From contig CATNEN010000029.1 in assembly GCA_950097015.1 (NCBI GenBank), positions 1,742,001 through 1,806,000 on the forward strand: 64,000 nt of DNA. The letters run 5' to 3'. The DNA is from Macrostomum hystrix. Its lineage: Eukaryota > Platyhelminthes > Macrostomidae. Below the pieces are notes generated by a model. That model was not told the DNA's origin and searched no databases. It saw nothing but the letters and a program-made list of their open reading frames with translations. Position 1 is the first letter of the stretch, and every line of letters begins with the position of its first letter. The position numbers and the translations under genes are program-made. Positions 10,901 to 21,656 of the stretch are shown in pieces.

Positions 10901-13900
10901 TGACCGAAATATATGACCCGGGTATAACTAATGACGAACAATATGACCCAGGTGTTAGTAATGACGAACAATATGACCCAGGTATAACTAATGACCGAAC
11001 AATATGACCCAGGTATAACTAATGACCGAACAATATGACCCAGGTATAACTAATGACCGAACAATATGACCCAGGCATAACTAATGACCGAACAATATGA
11101 CCCAGGTATAACTTATGACCGAACAATATGACCCAGGTATAACTAATGACGAACAATATGAACCAGGCATAACTAATGACCGAACAATATGGCTTAGAAA
11201 TCTTGATGACACAAGTTGATGATTGAGCACTTTAAGTTATTATTGTAGGGAAATGATATGTGCATTCATTACCTTATACTCTTATTTAAGTTTTACTAGT
11301 AAATTTGCGCTTCACGCGTTCCTTAGAGATTTTCTCAAAATATCCTATTTTTCTGCTCGAATCAGCCATTTTTACCTTTTTACTTATCAAAGCCAGCTTA
11401 TCAGCTTGCTCGCTTGTCCAAATTCTCCTATCCCTACCTTGCCCACCTGCCTACTCCTGTTATTATAGTTTTATTATTGATTAAAAACGAAGGCTGGTCA
11501 TTTCTGCTAAATCGAGATCTCAAAACGGCTGTCCTAATTATTACCTGGGAACACCTAATCAACCTAATCAGTTTATTTAGGCTGACAAAAAGCGGACACT
11601 TTTGGACAGTCTAGCTGACAGTCGCAGGCGAGCTGCCGCGTACTCATATTTTTGTTCCTCTTTTGTACAAAATATTCTTCATCCCAGTTCGATTTCACAA
11701 GCAGCTCCTGTGTCAGATGGCGCGAGCGCCAGAGGCACTGTGGGGGAGGGCCGGCTAGGTGGCTGGGTGACAGGATTTAGTCTTCGCGAATTCTCCCTTT
11801 CTTTCTCTCTCTCTCATTCTCTAGTTTTTCTCCCCAGTCTCGGGTGTCGAAGACTTCGCCCCAGGGCAATTCTTTCACGAGTGGGAGTGAGGGGGAGGGA
11901 TGCACCGTCTGAAGCATCTAGAAGGGCAAGAGCCTCGCTATTCTCCCCAACCGACTTTCTTCCACACCAGCCCGCCTCCTCCCATCGTATCTGACGGCAG
12001 TCTCGCCCTCTCGCCGGCTTTGACGCGATGCGCGCAGTTTAGAAATCTGGCCGTTGTACGGTGTGTTACAGCCTGTCTGGCGTTACCATCCTCACCCGCT
12101 GCCCCTGATGCCTCCCCGCCAGTCATTTCTCCCCGCGCTCTCCGTGTGCCTCATCTAACAGGCTTAAGCCGGCCCCCCTCCCGTTCCCTGTCCCCTCTGC
12201 CCACCCCACCTTGTGCTGGATCTTCTCTAGTCCGCTTCCTCCTTCTACTCCTTACCTAATGTCCCGCCGGGCCTTGCTTTTTCTGTCCGCGGACTTCTAG
12301 GAATGGGGTTATAAAGAATTGGACCGCTATTAAGCCTTTCCACTCTGGCCCTGTTGGGATTTTGCTCTAGCGGCCCCGATTGGGTGCGTGGTCCCAGTCT
12401 TCCCTATCACACACTTTCTCCCTCACAATACGCACGCGCACACCTTTTGTCGATTCTACGGCGATCCGCCTTATGTGTGTTTGTGTGCGCTGACACCTAG
12501 GATCTCCATTTTTGGCTCATTTTCTGCCATTAAGCCTAACAAGACGCCATTTTTTCGCCTCGTCCTTATTTGTTTTCTTAGCATTGGTATCTGTAGTTTT
12601 GACTAGAGAGAGTCAAAGAAAACAGCACGAATTAATGCTCTTTTGTGAGGGTGTATGGCAGAGCGGTCTAACGTGTTGGCCTCCCCACAAAGGTTCCTGA
12701 GTTCGATTCCGCGGCGAGGCCACATTCGTTTGCGGTGCAGCTGCGCAGAGAAGGCTTGAGGGCTTGTCGTGCAATTTAAGCCGTTGAGGGCCAACCTCCA
12801 AGGCACAGTCAGAGTGTACACTGCCTGACGATGAGAAAGTCAGGGCGGATGTACACACCTGTGTGAGCGTGTGCCTGCGTACAGTATCTGTGTGCGTGTG
12901 TGCTCAAGAGTCAGCGGAATTGGCAGAATTGCCTCGTCACATGTGCAGCCAGCTATTCTATGTGTGTGCCTGAGATTCGAACTCCCGACCTTTCGGTCAG
13001 AATTCAGTTAGAAAGTTCTAATCACTGGGCAGTGATTAGGACTAGGAGCGGATTAGGACTGCCTATTTTTTTCCTAGTGCTAAAGCCGGCCGACTATCAG
13101 TCCGAGGAGGTGTGCAAGCACGATATGGGATTGGGAGGACTCTTAAATGGCTAACTAATCCCATTTGTACTTTTTTGCGCGGTTGTGAATAAGCACGCGC
13201 ACACTATTCTCTCTCTCCAGTCTAAATACTTTGTCCAGCCTTTATTCTTTCAGTTCACGCCTCCTAGCCATGTGTATAGCCTTATATACTATCTACCAAA
13301 CTCATATTAGTTGTATGTCTATTATCATTCTTATATATTGGGTCACGACTTGAAAGTCGGCGGTTCGATTCCCGATTCAACGGGAACAATTTGCGTCCTT
13401 TAGCAATACACTTCACTCGGCATTGCTTCAGTTCACCCAGCTGTTAAATGTGTACCAGCGTTTGCTGGAGATATTCAGGGTGGGTTTGGCGCCCCCCCAG
13501 TCCATGGACATTTGGACTAACAGGACTAATTTGTAATTATCTAACTTATTGCTATAAGAGATCTAACAGAAAACTCATCTAAAAGTCCTCAATAAATCGG
13601 TTGACTTTAGTGCGATTCAAATTATTCTATTAACTTTCACTACGCTGTTAAATCATAGTTTTTCTTTTTACTTAGCTTCAAAATATACTAGTTTTTGTTT
13701 TACTTTTAATTTCTATTGGTTTTCATTTAGTTTAGAATTGGTTTCCAGTTGCAAACTTTCACGCCATTCAGTTTGGCCTTCTTTTCTTTGCATTCTCTTG
13801 CTATTAATTCTCGGGAGAAAATTTAATCAAGCTTTCACAGGCTTTGCTTAACTACTAAGTCACTATGTTAGCCGCGCTGCTAGCCCTCCAAATCATTTGC

Positions 13901-16900
13901 ATGCCGGCCCAGCAATGAGACGCAGGCTCTCATTTTTCTTCTTCAAATCTTCATTCTCATTCGTATTCTTTGTCCTCTTTGTCCCCTTGGTAATTTGAGA
14001 ATCTGTCGGTGTTGTTCGAGCGAAAAAAAATTGCTGCCATACCCTTCAACCTGTACGCCCGAAGAAAGTGCATACCATAATATTGACTTTGGCTTGCTCG
14101 GATAGGAATTTTATTGTTCCAATTGGGATTTGGTTGTTCCTATTAGGATTTGATTGTTCGGATTGGGATTTGACTGTTCGGATTGGGATTTGACTGTTCG
14201 GATTGGGATTTGACTGTTCGGATTGGGATTTGATTGTTCCAATCGGGATTTGATTGTTTCAATTAGGATTTGACTGTTTGGATTGGGATTTGATTGTTTC
14301 AATTAGGATTTGACTGTTTGGATTGGGATTTGATTGTTTCAATTAGGATTTGACTGTTTGGATTGGGATTTGATTGTTTCAATTAGGATTTGACTGTTCG
14401 GATTGGGATTTGATTGTTCCAATCGGGATTTGATTGTTTCAATTAGGATTTGACTGTTTGGATTGGGATTTGATTGTTTCAATTAGGATTTGACTGTTCG
14501 GATTGGGATTTGATTGTTCCAATCGGGATTTGATTGTTTCAATTAGGATTTGACTGTTTGGATTGGGATTTGATTGTTTCAATTAGGATTTGACTGTTCG
14601 GATTGGGATTTGATTGTTCCAATCGGGATTTGATTGTTTCAATTAGGATTTGACTGTTTGGATTGGGATTTGATTGTTTCAATTGGGATTTGATTGTTTC
14701 AATTAGGATTTGATTGTTTCAATTAGGATTTGACTGTTTGGATTGGGATTTGACTGTTTGGATTGGGATTTGATTGTTTCAATTAGGATTTGACTGTTTG
14801 GATTGGGATTTGACTGTTCGGATTGGTATTCGACCTGGAATAGGTTAATGCAATGCTTTGTTCTGTTCACATTTTAGCTTTCTAGACAAGGCGGAGGAAG
14901 TAAGCCGCGCCGACTACGAGCCCTCTGAGCAGGACATTCTGCGCTGTCGTGTCCTCACTTCTGGCATCTTTGAAACGAAATTCTGCGTCGATAAAGTGCA
15001 ATTTCACATGTTCGACGTTGGCGGCCAGCGCGAGGAGCGACGCAAATGGATCCAGTGCTTCAACGATGTGACGGCTATCATCTTTGTGACTGCTTCCTCC
15101 TCCTACAACATGGTGCTGCGCGAGGACCCGTCCCAGAATAGGCTGAAGGAGAGCCTGGAACTTTTCCAGTCGATTTGGACCAACAGGTGAGCGACAGTTA
15201 GATGGACTTGGTACAGGACGCTTCTACTGCGGGTATTAAAGATAAGGATAATGACATGTTAAATATAAGGATAATGACATATTAAATATAAGGATAAGGA
15301 CAGATTAAATATAAGGATAATGACAGATTAAATATAAGGATAAGGACAGATTAAATATAAGGATAAGGACAGATTAAATATAAGGATGATGACATATTAA
15401 ATATAAGGATAAGGACAGATTAAATATAAGGATAATGACAGATTAAATATAAGGATAAGGACAGATTAAATATAAGGATAATGACAAATTAAATATAAGG
15501 ATAATGACAAATTAAAGATAAGGATAATGACAAATTAAATATAATGATAATGACATATTAAAGATAAGGATAATGACATATTAAAGATAAGGATAAGGAC
15601 AGATTAAATATAAGGATAATGACATATTAAAGATAAGGATAATGACAGATTAAAGATAAGGATAATGACAGATTAAATATAAGGATAAGGACAGATTAAA
15701 TATAAGGATAATGACAGATTAAAGATAAGGATAATGACAGATTAAATATAAATGATAAAATCACAGAATTGAAATAGTGATAGTAGCAGACTAGCTATGG
15801 TGACAATGGCGGACTAAAATTGTTGTTAACGTGAGATAATGTGAAGTACATATTAAGAATATTAAGGTAATGTGCAGCAGTGTTTGCTTTTATTTCTGGA
15901 TTTGAACTGTTGAACTGTCAGCGATTGGAACTGTTTTTTGTCATATTGGACTTAAAATACATAAGTGATAAAAATAGAGAGAATACTATTGAACGGCCTC
16001 AGAATATAGAAGGGCAGAATAGACAATCTGATAATAGAAGGCGACTGCTACTGCTGCAACTGAATTATTGTCCATCATTGTGTATCTTTCTTTATATACC
16101 TATATTACATTGTTGTGGCATATACTCGTAGTTCCTTTAATAATGTGTGGCAGAGCAGGAGACCAGGCTGAGTAGCATGGGGAGCTCTTCATTGTGTCTT
16201 TTCCACGGCTGATGAAAGGTGGAGGATCGGACAGCCCCTTCAGCCTTCCCTCCCTCCACATCCTTCTCACACCTCTCTGCTTTTTTTCGCCTGCCAAATT
16301 CCCGCTATATAGCGCAGATTGACATTTATAATAGTAAAATATTGTAGAAGAATTGTAAAAAACGATAACATACGAGTACATACTGAAGGTGAGCAACGAT
16401 AAATTATGTCGAAAATTAATTTTGTAAGCTTTACGAGTACATGCCGACTATTGACATTGCAATAGCGCAAGATTCGTAAAATAAATTTCATTATTTAGAT
16501 TATAAAAAAGCGCATGTTGCTAAGGAAGCAAAGGTTTGCTACTCTCGAATATTTTTGTATCTGTCCCGGTTGCATCTAAAAAGAGAACCGATTTCGTATT
16601 CTACCTCTGGCACTTTGGACAGATCCTGCGTTCGTGTTCTGCTCTTGGTCTGGCTGTTCTGTGTGTCTCGCAGACTAACTTGTGGTTACTTAGTGAAATG
16701 CAGCAATCGCCTGTCCATGCTTTGGCAGAGATACCCTTTCCAAATTGTTATTTTCCGGAGAATGCTAAGATTTAAAAGTTGAATAGAAATGGCTTTTTTA
16801 ATCCACTGTCTCCAATATGTTTTAGTCGCCCTTGTCAAATTACTTGTCTGACCGCGAGCCTATGTTAGCTAATACTGGTACCAATTCTATATTGTGTCTC

Positions 16901-19900
16901 TGTTCAAAGGACAAAAAAGTTGCGTTCTCTCTTGGCTGAGATTCGAACTCCGGCTGTCTTGCGGCTAAAACGTCATTAGAAGCACTAAAAGAGTTTATTT
17001 CGTTAGTATATTATATATATACTCTCTTTTCATTAGTCTTCACCGAGAGTGCTAAAGCTGAGAAAGGACTACTGAGATAGCGTGTCTACTAGAGAATAGA
17101 AATTGAGAAGAGAGCCGTCAGAATATATTTATATATAGTAGGATGTTGATACAGGATGGATGGCATGAGGAAGGAGGGGAGTAACGAGGACTACTAAGCC
17201 TCGGATTGAAGATGAGAGAGAAGGAAATTCATTTATATCCGATCCCTTAGTTCACTTCTTTTGCCTTCTCTCTCTCTCTCTCTCAGCCCCTGGTCTGTCT
17301 TTGCATATGCACTCCCTGCTACCGCAGCCGCCCAGTGTATGAGTATCGTCATATTCTCCATCAGATCTTCTGCCGCTGCTGCAGATACGCATTCATCCTT
17401 CTCACCAACAGCCAGACTGCTGAGTCCAATCCAGTAGTATCTCCTATTGTCAGATAAAATGCTCTGTTTCGGTAAAATATCTGTTCCGCTGTTGTCACTG
17501 GCACATCAATCGGTGACAGTAGACACTGAGCACACACTCACACAGATATCTTACACAGGCGCACACACAGGTGTAAATTCAAAGCTAGATAAAAGTTTGT
17601 CATTGTCAGACAGTGCACACTTTCACTGTTTTAAGGGGGCTTGCGGGGGTAAATTGCATGACTAGTCCCCAAGCTTTCTCTCTTTCTCAGAGCGGAATCG
17701 AACTCAGGTTCTTTGGTGCGAGAGGCAAACGCGTTAGCAAACAGTAGAAATACGACGCTGTTTTTCCATGGGCTTCACGATAGCTCCCAAACGGAATAAC
17801 CAATTTTCCTGAAAGTCCACCATATAGATCAAAATTTCAAAGCCTTCCGATGTCATCATCGTCGAGATATTCAGCGATTCTTGTCGAAGACCCTGGTGAT
17901 GAGGACAACAAACATTGCTCTGTAGAAACCTGTACGATGAATCCATATTGGTTTAATAATCTGAGTCCATCAGTCGTAGGAACCTTTGTACTCAGCATCC
18001 CAGGCACGAGGGTCCTCTTCATCGCCGTCTGGAGCATCGGCCGCGACCGTCAAGACCCTTATAAAAAGCTGTCTTCGAGATGAAGGGGACCCTGACAACT
18101 GGGATGCTGAACAAAAAGTTCCCAACGACTTATTGGCATAGTTTGTGGTGCCGACATAGTTCCATGATATAATTTTGGGAGCAGAAAAATTATGCCTATG
18201 TTGGTGGTTTTTGCCACCCGACCCCTCTTATCTTACTTAAATTCTTACTTCTATTCAAATTGACAACAAAATATTTCAGATACCTGCGAACCATATCCGT
18301 GATCCTATTCCTAAACAAGCAAGATCTGCTAGCTGAGAAAATCTTAGCCGGCAAATCTAGGCTGGAGACCTACTTTCACGAATTCAAGGATTATAATTTG
18401 CCGTCGGAAGGCGGTGAGTCTATGATTTGTTATAATTTTATTTCTTTTATTTAATAAGTGATACTAATACCTATCGATTAGTGCACTTAAAACAGTTGTT
18501 ATATGCCTAAGGGTAGCAAATTTCTAATAAGTTGACTCTCGTTTATTGGCGCAGGCTATGGTCGTTCGTCTCTATGCGACTTGACCAGTTAGGAAGTTAA
18601 TTAGCAGTAGCCAACCTACTCACTGAGCCAATCCTATGTCATATTATTTGTCTCAACTAAAGCTATACATTAGTATTGTTTTGCGCTGGTCCGACCTTGC
18701 ACTCCAATGGGCGGCAGTCATATGAAGCATGAATAATTTAGTCTCTCTCCATGCTTCCATGTCCACCTATCTATTCTCTCTACTTTTTTAAAAAGGCATT
18801 GTATATAAAAAAAACTGCCTAGTTGCAGAAGACAGTCTAGTGTGGCTCAAGACTTTATTGTTACTATGCATTTTTATGTGATTTCTTTGAACACGCACAG
18901 TTTAAGAATGCTAAAAAATGCCCAACCTGCACCTGTGTCTAATGAGCAATGACTTATTAGCTCCCTGTCCTGGTCTATTTTCACTGGTCATTGCCCCCTG
19001 TCCTGGTCTATTTTCACTGGTCATTAGCCCCCTGTCCTGGTCTATTTTCACTAGTCATTAGCCCCCTGCCCTGGTCTATGTTGACTGGTCATAATCTCCC
19101 TGTCCTGGTCTATGTCGACTGGTTATTAGCTCCCTGTCCTGGTCTATGTTGACTGGTCATTAGCTCCCTGTCCTGGTCTATGTTGACTGGTCATTAGCTC
19201 CCTGTCCTGGTCTATGTTGACTGGTTATTAGCTCCCTGTCCTGGTCTATGTTGACTGGTTATTAGCTCCCTGTCCTGGTCTATGTTGACTGGTCATTAGC
19301 TCCCTGTCCTGGTCTATGTTGACTGGTTATTAGCTCCCTGTCCTGGTCTATGTTGACTGGTCATTAGCTCCCTGTCCTGGTCTATGTTGACTGGTTATTA
19401 GCTCCCTGTCCTGGTCTATGTTGACTGGTCATTAGCTCCCTGTCCTGGTCTATGTTGACTGGTCATTAGCTCCCTGTCCTGGTCTATGTTGACTGGTCAT
19501 TAGCTCCCTGTCCTGGTCTATGTTGACTAGGCAACTATCGATGGTTTGATGGACCAGGGTATTGGAGGCAACTATCAATGGTTTGATGGACCAGGGGATT
19601 GGAGGCAACTATCAATGGTTTGATGGACCAGGGGATTGGAGGCAACTATCAATGGTTTGATGGACCAGGGTATTGGAGGCAACTATCGATGGTTTGATGG
19701 ACCAGGGTATTGGAGGCAACTATCGATGGTTTGATGGACCAGGGTATTGGAGGCAACTATCGATGGTTTGATGGACCAGGGTATTGGAGGCAACTATGGA
19801 TGGTGATTGTGATGTCCTGATCTATGTTGACCGGTCATTAGCTCTCTGAACCTACCGTGGTTTTACAGTAAGCGAATTAACAATGACTCAAAAAAGAGTT

Positions 19901-21350
19901 ATCGGACCTAAATTTCAGTGAGCAATCCCGATTCAGAAGACTTAGAGGTACTGCGAGCGAAGTACTTTATCAGGGATCAGTTTTTGGTAAGTTTTAGATT
20001 TTTTTATATTTTTCTTACTTGCATATCCTGTCATTTGAAGCTTCTTTTGAAAAAATTAATCCTTTTTGCTTTTTCTGTTAGTAGTGTCATCTCAAAAAAT
20101 CGCAATAGTTTTTTGCATCTTTTGAAAAATTTTGGGGTAGAGACCTTGAGAAAACTGCCACCTGAGGGGTAGAGACCTTGAGAAAACTGCCACCTGAGGG
20201 GTAGAGACCTTGAGAAAACTGCCACCTGAGGGGTAGAGACCTTGAGAAAACTGCCACGTGAGGGGTAGAGACCTTGAGAAAACTGCCACCTGAGGGGTAG
20301 AGACCTTGAGAAAAGTGCCACCTGAGGGGTAGAGACCTTGAGAAAACTGCCACCTGAGAGGTAGAGACCTTGAGAAAACTGCCACCTGAGGGGTAGAGAC
20401 CTTGAGAAAACTGCCACGTGAGGGGTAGAGACCTTGAGAAAACTGCCACCTGAGGGGTAGAGACCTTGAGAAAACTGCCACCTGAGAGGTAGAGACCTTG
20501 AGAAAACTGCCACCTGAGGGGTAGAGACCTTGAGAAAACTGCCACCTGAGGGGTAGAGACCTTGAGAAAACTGCCACCTGAGGGGTAGAGACCTTGAAAA
20601 AAGTGCCACCTGAGGGGTAGAGACCTTGAGAAAACTGCCACCTGAGGGGTAGAGACCTTGAGAAAACTGCCACGTGAGGGGTAGAGACCTTGAGAAAACT
20701 GCCACCTGAGGGGTAGAGACCTTGAGAAAAGTGCCACCTGAGGGGTAGAGACCTTGAGAAAACTGCCACCTGAGGGGTAGAGACCTTGAGAAAACTGCCA
20801 CCTGAGAGGTAGAGACCTTGAGAAAACTGCCACCTGAGGGGTAGAGACCTTGAAAAAAGTGCCACCTGAGGGGTAGAGACCTTGAGAAAACTGCCACCTG
20901 AGGGGTAGAGACCTTGAGAAAACTGCCACCTGAGAGGTAGAGACCTTGAGAAAACTGCCACCTGAGGGGTAGAGACCTTGAGAAAACTGCCACGTGAGGG
21001 GTAGAGACCTTGAGAAAACTGCCACCTGAGGGGTAGAGACCTTGAGAAAACTGCCACCTGAGAGGTAGAGACCTTGAGAAAACTGCCACCTGAGGGGTAG
21101 AGACCTTGAGAAAACTGCCACCTGAGGGGTAGAGACCTTGAGAAAACTGCCACCTGAGGGGTATACGTTTGCTAATTCATAACTGCAGAAAATCAGCACG
21201 GTCAGTCCAGCCAATCAGCGCAACGCCAGCCAGCACTATTGTTATCCGCACTTCACCTGCGCTGTGGACACCGAGAATATTCGCCGAGTGTTTAAAGACT
21301 GTCGCGACATCATCCAACGGATGCACCTGCGGCAGTACGAGCTGCTTTAA
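7972..21350 (+). CDS. GNAS: Gs-type heterotrimeric G-protein alpha subunit, seven exons
   Basis: GTPase that couples receptors to adenylyl cyclase at the inner plasma membrane. Exons are 7972-8092, 9981-10053, 10223-10495, 14878-15186, 18280-18413, 19919-19986 and 21189-21350, all GT-AG and phase-consistent, giving 379 aa, the length of short vertebrate Gs alpha. Visible landmarks are the N-terminal MGC (Cys3 palmitoylation site), the P-loop GAGESGKST (41-49), [10 protein letters not shown], switch [13 protein letters not shown] with Arg180 (cholera-toxin and GTPase-essential position), switch II DVGGQR with Gln206, ASSSYNM, the guanine-binding NKQD (271-274), TCAVDT, and the Gs-specific C-terminus RQYELL. 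Gs, rather than Gi, Gq or G12, is supported by [11 protein letters not shown] and by SSSYNM. Introns 3, 4, 5 and 6 are largely tandem arrays; intron 2 is only 169 bases. All catalytic residues I can check are intact. An AATAAA follows 275 bases after the stop. Confidence 0.97.
8526..8760 (+). mobile_element. Helitron-like or MITE fragment in Gs alpha intron 1
   Basis: It begins TCTATATATATAAAAGTGAA followed by CTGTCTGTGTGTGT and then an ACCGCTCAACCAAATCGCAC motif. That order resembles the 5' ends of many animal Helitrons and related non-autonomous elements. No 3' terminus with CTRR and hairpin was identified, so the boundaries and class are tentative. Two overlapping short ORFs here are not considered genes. 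Confidence 0.4.
8761..9980. other. Remainder of Gs alpha intron 1, AT-rich
   Basis: Unique-looking AT-rich intron sequence ending in the exon 2 acceptor (GACATATTAG). No repeat array or gene is seen in it. Confidence 0.6.
10584..11192. repeat. Minisatellite, about 31 nt unit, Gs alpha intron 3
   Basis: About 20 copies with core AATGACCGAACAATATGACC followed by CAGGTAT or CAGGCAT. The CCCAGGTATAAC part resembles a splice donor context. Confidence 0.92.
11193..12645. other. Gs alpha intron 3, unique part with a GC-richer block
   Basis: 11600-12300 is noticeably richer in C and G, with pyrimidine tracts and short ORFs (130 aa at 11602 and 119 aa at 11900). The ORFs are serine/proline/arginine rich, overlap in different frames and match nothing I know, so I do not call genes. 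The block could be an old inserted element. Confidence 0.4.
12646..12950 (+). mobile_element. tRNA-derived SINE, 3'-truncated
   Basis: Same family as 63587-63960. The head has ATGGCAGAGCGGTCTAACG and GAGTTCGATTCCGC, followed by the body with GAGGGCCAACCTCCAAGGCA. It lacks the ATT tail. A reverse-oriented tRNA-like B box (GAGATTCGAACTCCCGACC) follows at about 12970, probably another SINE piece. Confidence 0.78.
13338..13525 (+). mobile_element. Second tRNA-derived SINE family
   Basis: A tRNA-like head (CGGCGGTTCGATTCCCG) precedes a body with CACTTCACTCGGCATTGCTT, CACCCAGCTGTTAAATG and an end at CCAGTCCATGGAC. A reverse copy with the same 3' body lies at 55325-55510. It is distinct from the ATT-tailed family. 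Similar bodies are widespread in invertebrate SINEs. Confidence 0.6.
13526..14104. other. Gs alpha intron 3, AT-rich, nothing recognised
   Basis: Plain intron sequence between the SINE and the next array. No coding frame or repeat was noticed. Confidence 0.6.
14105..14826. repeat. Minisatellite, 20 nt unit, Gs alpha intron 3
   Basis: Copies alternate between GATTGTTTCAATTAGGATTT and GACTGTTTGGATTGGGATTT, so a 40-nt dimer is the effective higher-order unit in much of the array. It ends about 50 bases before the exon 4 acceptor. Confidence 0.93.
15236..15752. repeat. Minisatellite, 23 nt unit, Gs alpha intron 4
   Basis: About 22 copies with core TATAAGGATAATGACAGATT. It begins about 50 bases after the exon 4 donor. 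Confidence 0.93.
15753..17514. other. Gs alpha intron 4, unique part
   Basis: Mostly unique sequence with a short CT microsatellite at about 17264-17285 and a reverse tRNA-like B box (GAGATTCGAACTCCGG) near 16938. Short ORFs here overlap on both strands and are not supported. Confidence 0.5.
17515..17737 (-). mobile_element. tRNA-derived SINE, partial, degraded
   Basis: Reverse copy of the ATT-tailed family: head GTGCGAGAGGCAAACGCG with GAATCGAACTCAGG, then the body CATGACTAGTCCCCAAGC. The A-box end and the tail are missing and the body is shortened. Confidence 0.65.
17970..18135. repeat. Foldback (imperfect inverted repeat) in Gs alpha intron 4
   Basis: Arms of about 54 nt, 17970-18023 and 18079-18135. 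The left arm contains CTCAGCATCCCAGG and AGGGTCCTCTTCATC, and the right arm their near-complements GATGAAGGGGACCCT and CTGGGATGCTGAA. The loop is about 55 nt. It may be part of a degraded foldback or MITE-like element; no terminal duplication was identified. Confidence 0.55.
18414..18955. other. Gs alpha intron 5, unique part
   Basis: AT-rich intron between the exon 5 donor and the 34-nt array. Nothing recognised. Confidence 0.6.
18956..19850. repeat. Minisatellite, 34 nt unit, interrupted by a 37 nt array, Gs alpha intron 5
   Basis: The 34-nt unit (core CTCCCTGTCCTGGTCTATGT then TGACTGGTCATTAG) runs 18956-19529 and resumes with one diverged copy at about 19811-19847. Between them, 19530-19803 holds about seven copies of an unrelated 37-nt unit (core GATGGACCAGGGTATTGGAG). 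That unit belongs to the same family as the big array at 21657-23997. Confidence 0.9.
20133..21163. repeat. Minisatellite, 32 nt unit, Gs alpha intron 6
   Basis: About 32 highly uniform copies with core GGGGTAGAGACCTTGAGAAA then ACTGCCACCTGA. It ends 25 bases before the exon 7 acceptor. Long minus-strand frames (350-375 codons) arise because no stop occurs in the unit; they are not genes. Confidence 0.95.
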
Positions 21351-21624
21351 TCCTGCTCCATTTGCCTATGCCCCCCTACTTCCAAGATCCACCAACAGAG
21401 AGGATTGCTGATCGGATAACCTGGATGCAGGCTGCAGAACTATATGCATCGCTCAAGGCTGCGTCTATTTGCTATGCTATCATCACGCACTAACTGCTGC
21501 TATTTGGTCAGTTTTTTCCTATTCAGTCACTGTTTTGATAGGCCTTTTTTCATTGTTTCTCAGAATCTCGACGTTTTTTGTATCGCACTTACGGCTAGTC
21601 TAATTTTTTTAATCTCAATTTTCT

Positions 21625-21630
21625 AATAAA
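21625..21630 (+). terminator. Candidate polyadenylation signal of Gs alpha
   Basis: AATAAA lies 275 bases after the stop, just before the 37-nt array starts. Confidence 0.5.
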
Positions 21631-21656
21631 AAAGCAATCAAATTAATTATCATGCC

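Noticed and set aside
11602-12259. Overlapping 130- and 119-aa ORFs in Gs alpha intron 3 as a nested gene
   Set aside because: Low-complexity Ser/Pro/Arg composition, overlapping frames and no recognisable domain.
12646-12730. Functional tRNA gene
   Set aside because: A- and B-box matches belong to a SINE head followed by the SINE body; the cloverleaf is not intact and copies recur across the window.
20031-21214. Three 350-375 aa minus-strand ORFs
   Set aside because: A product of the stop-free 32-nt array inside Gs alpha intron 6; all three minus frames are open equally.
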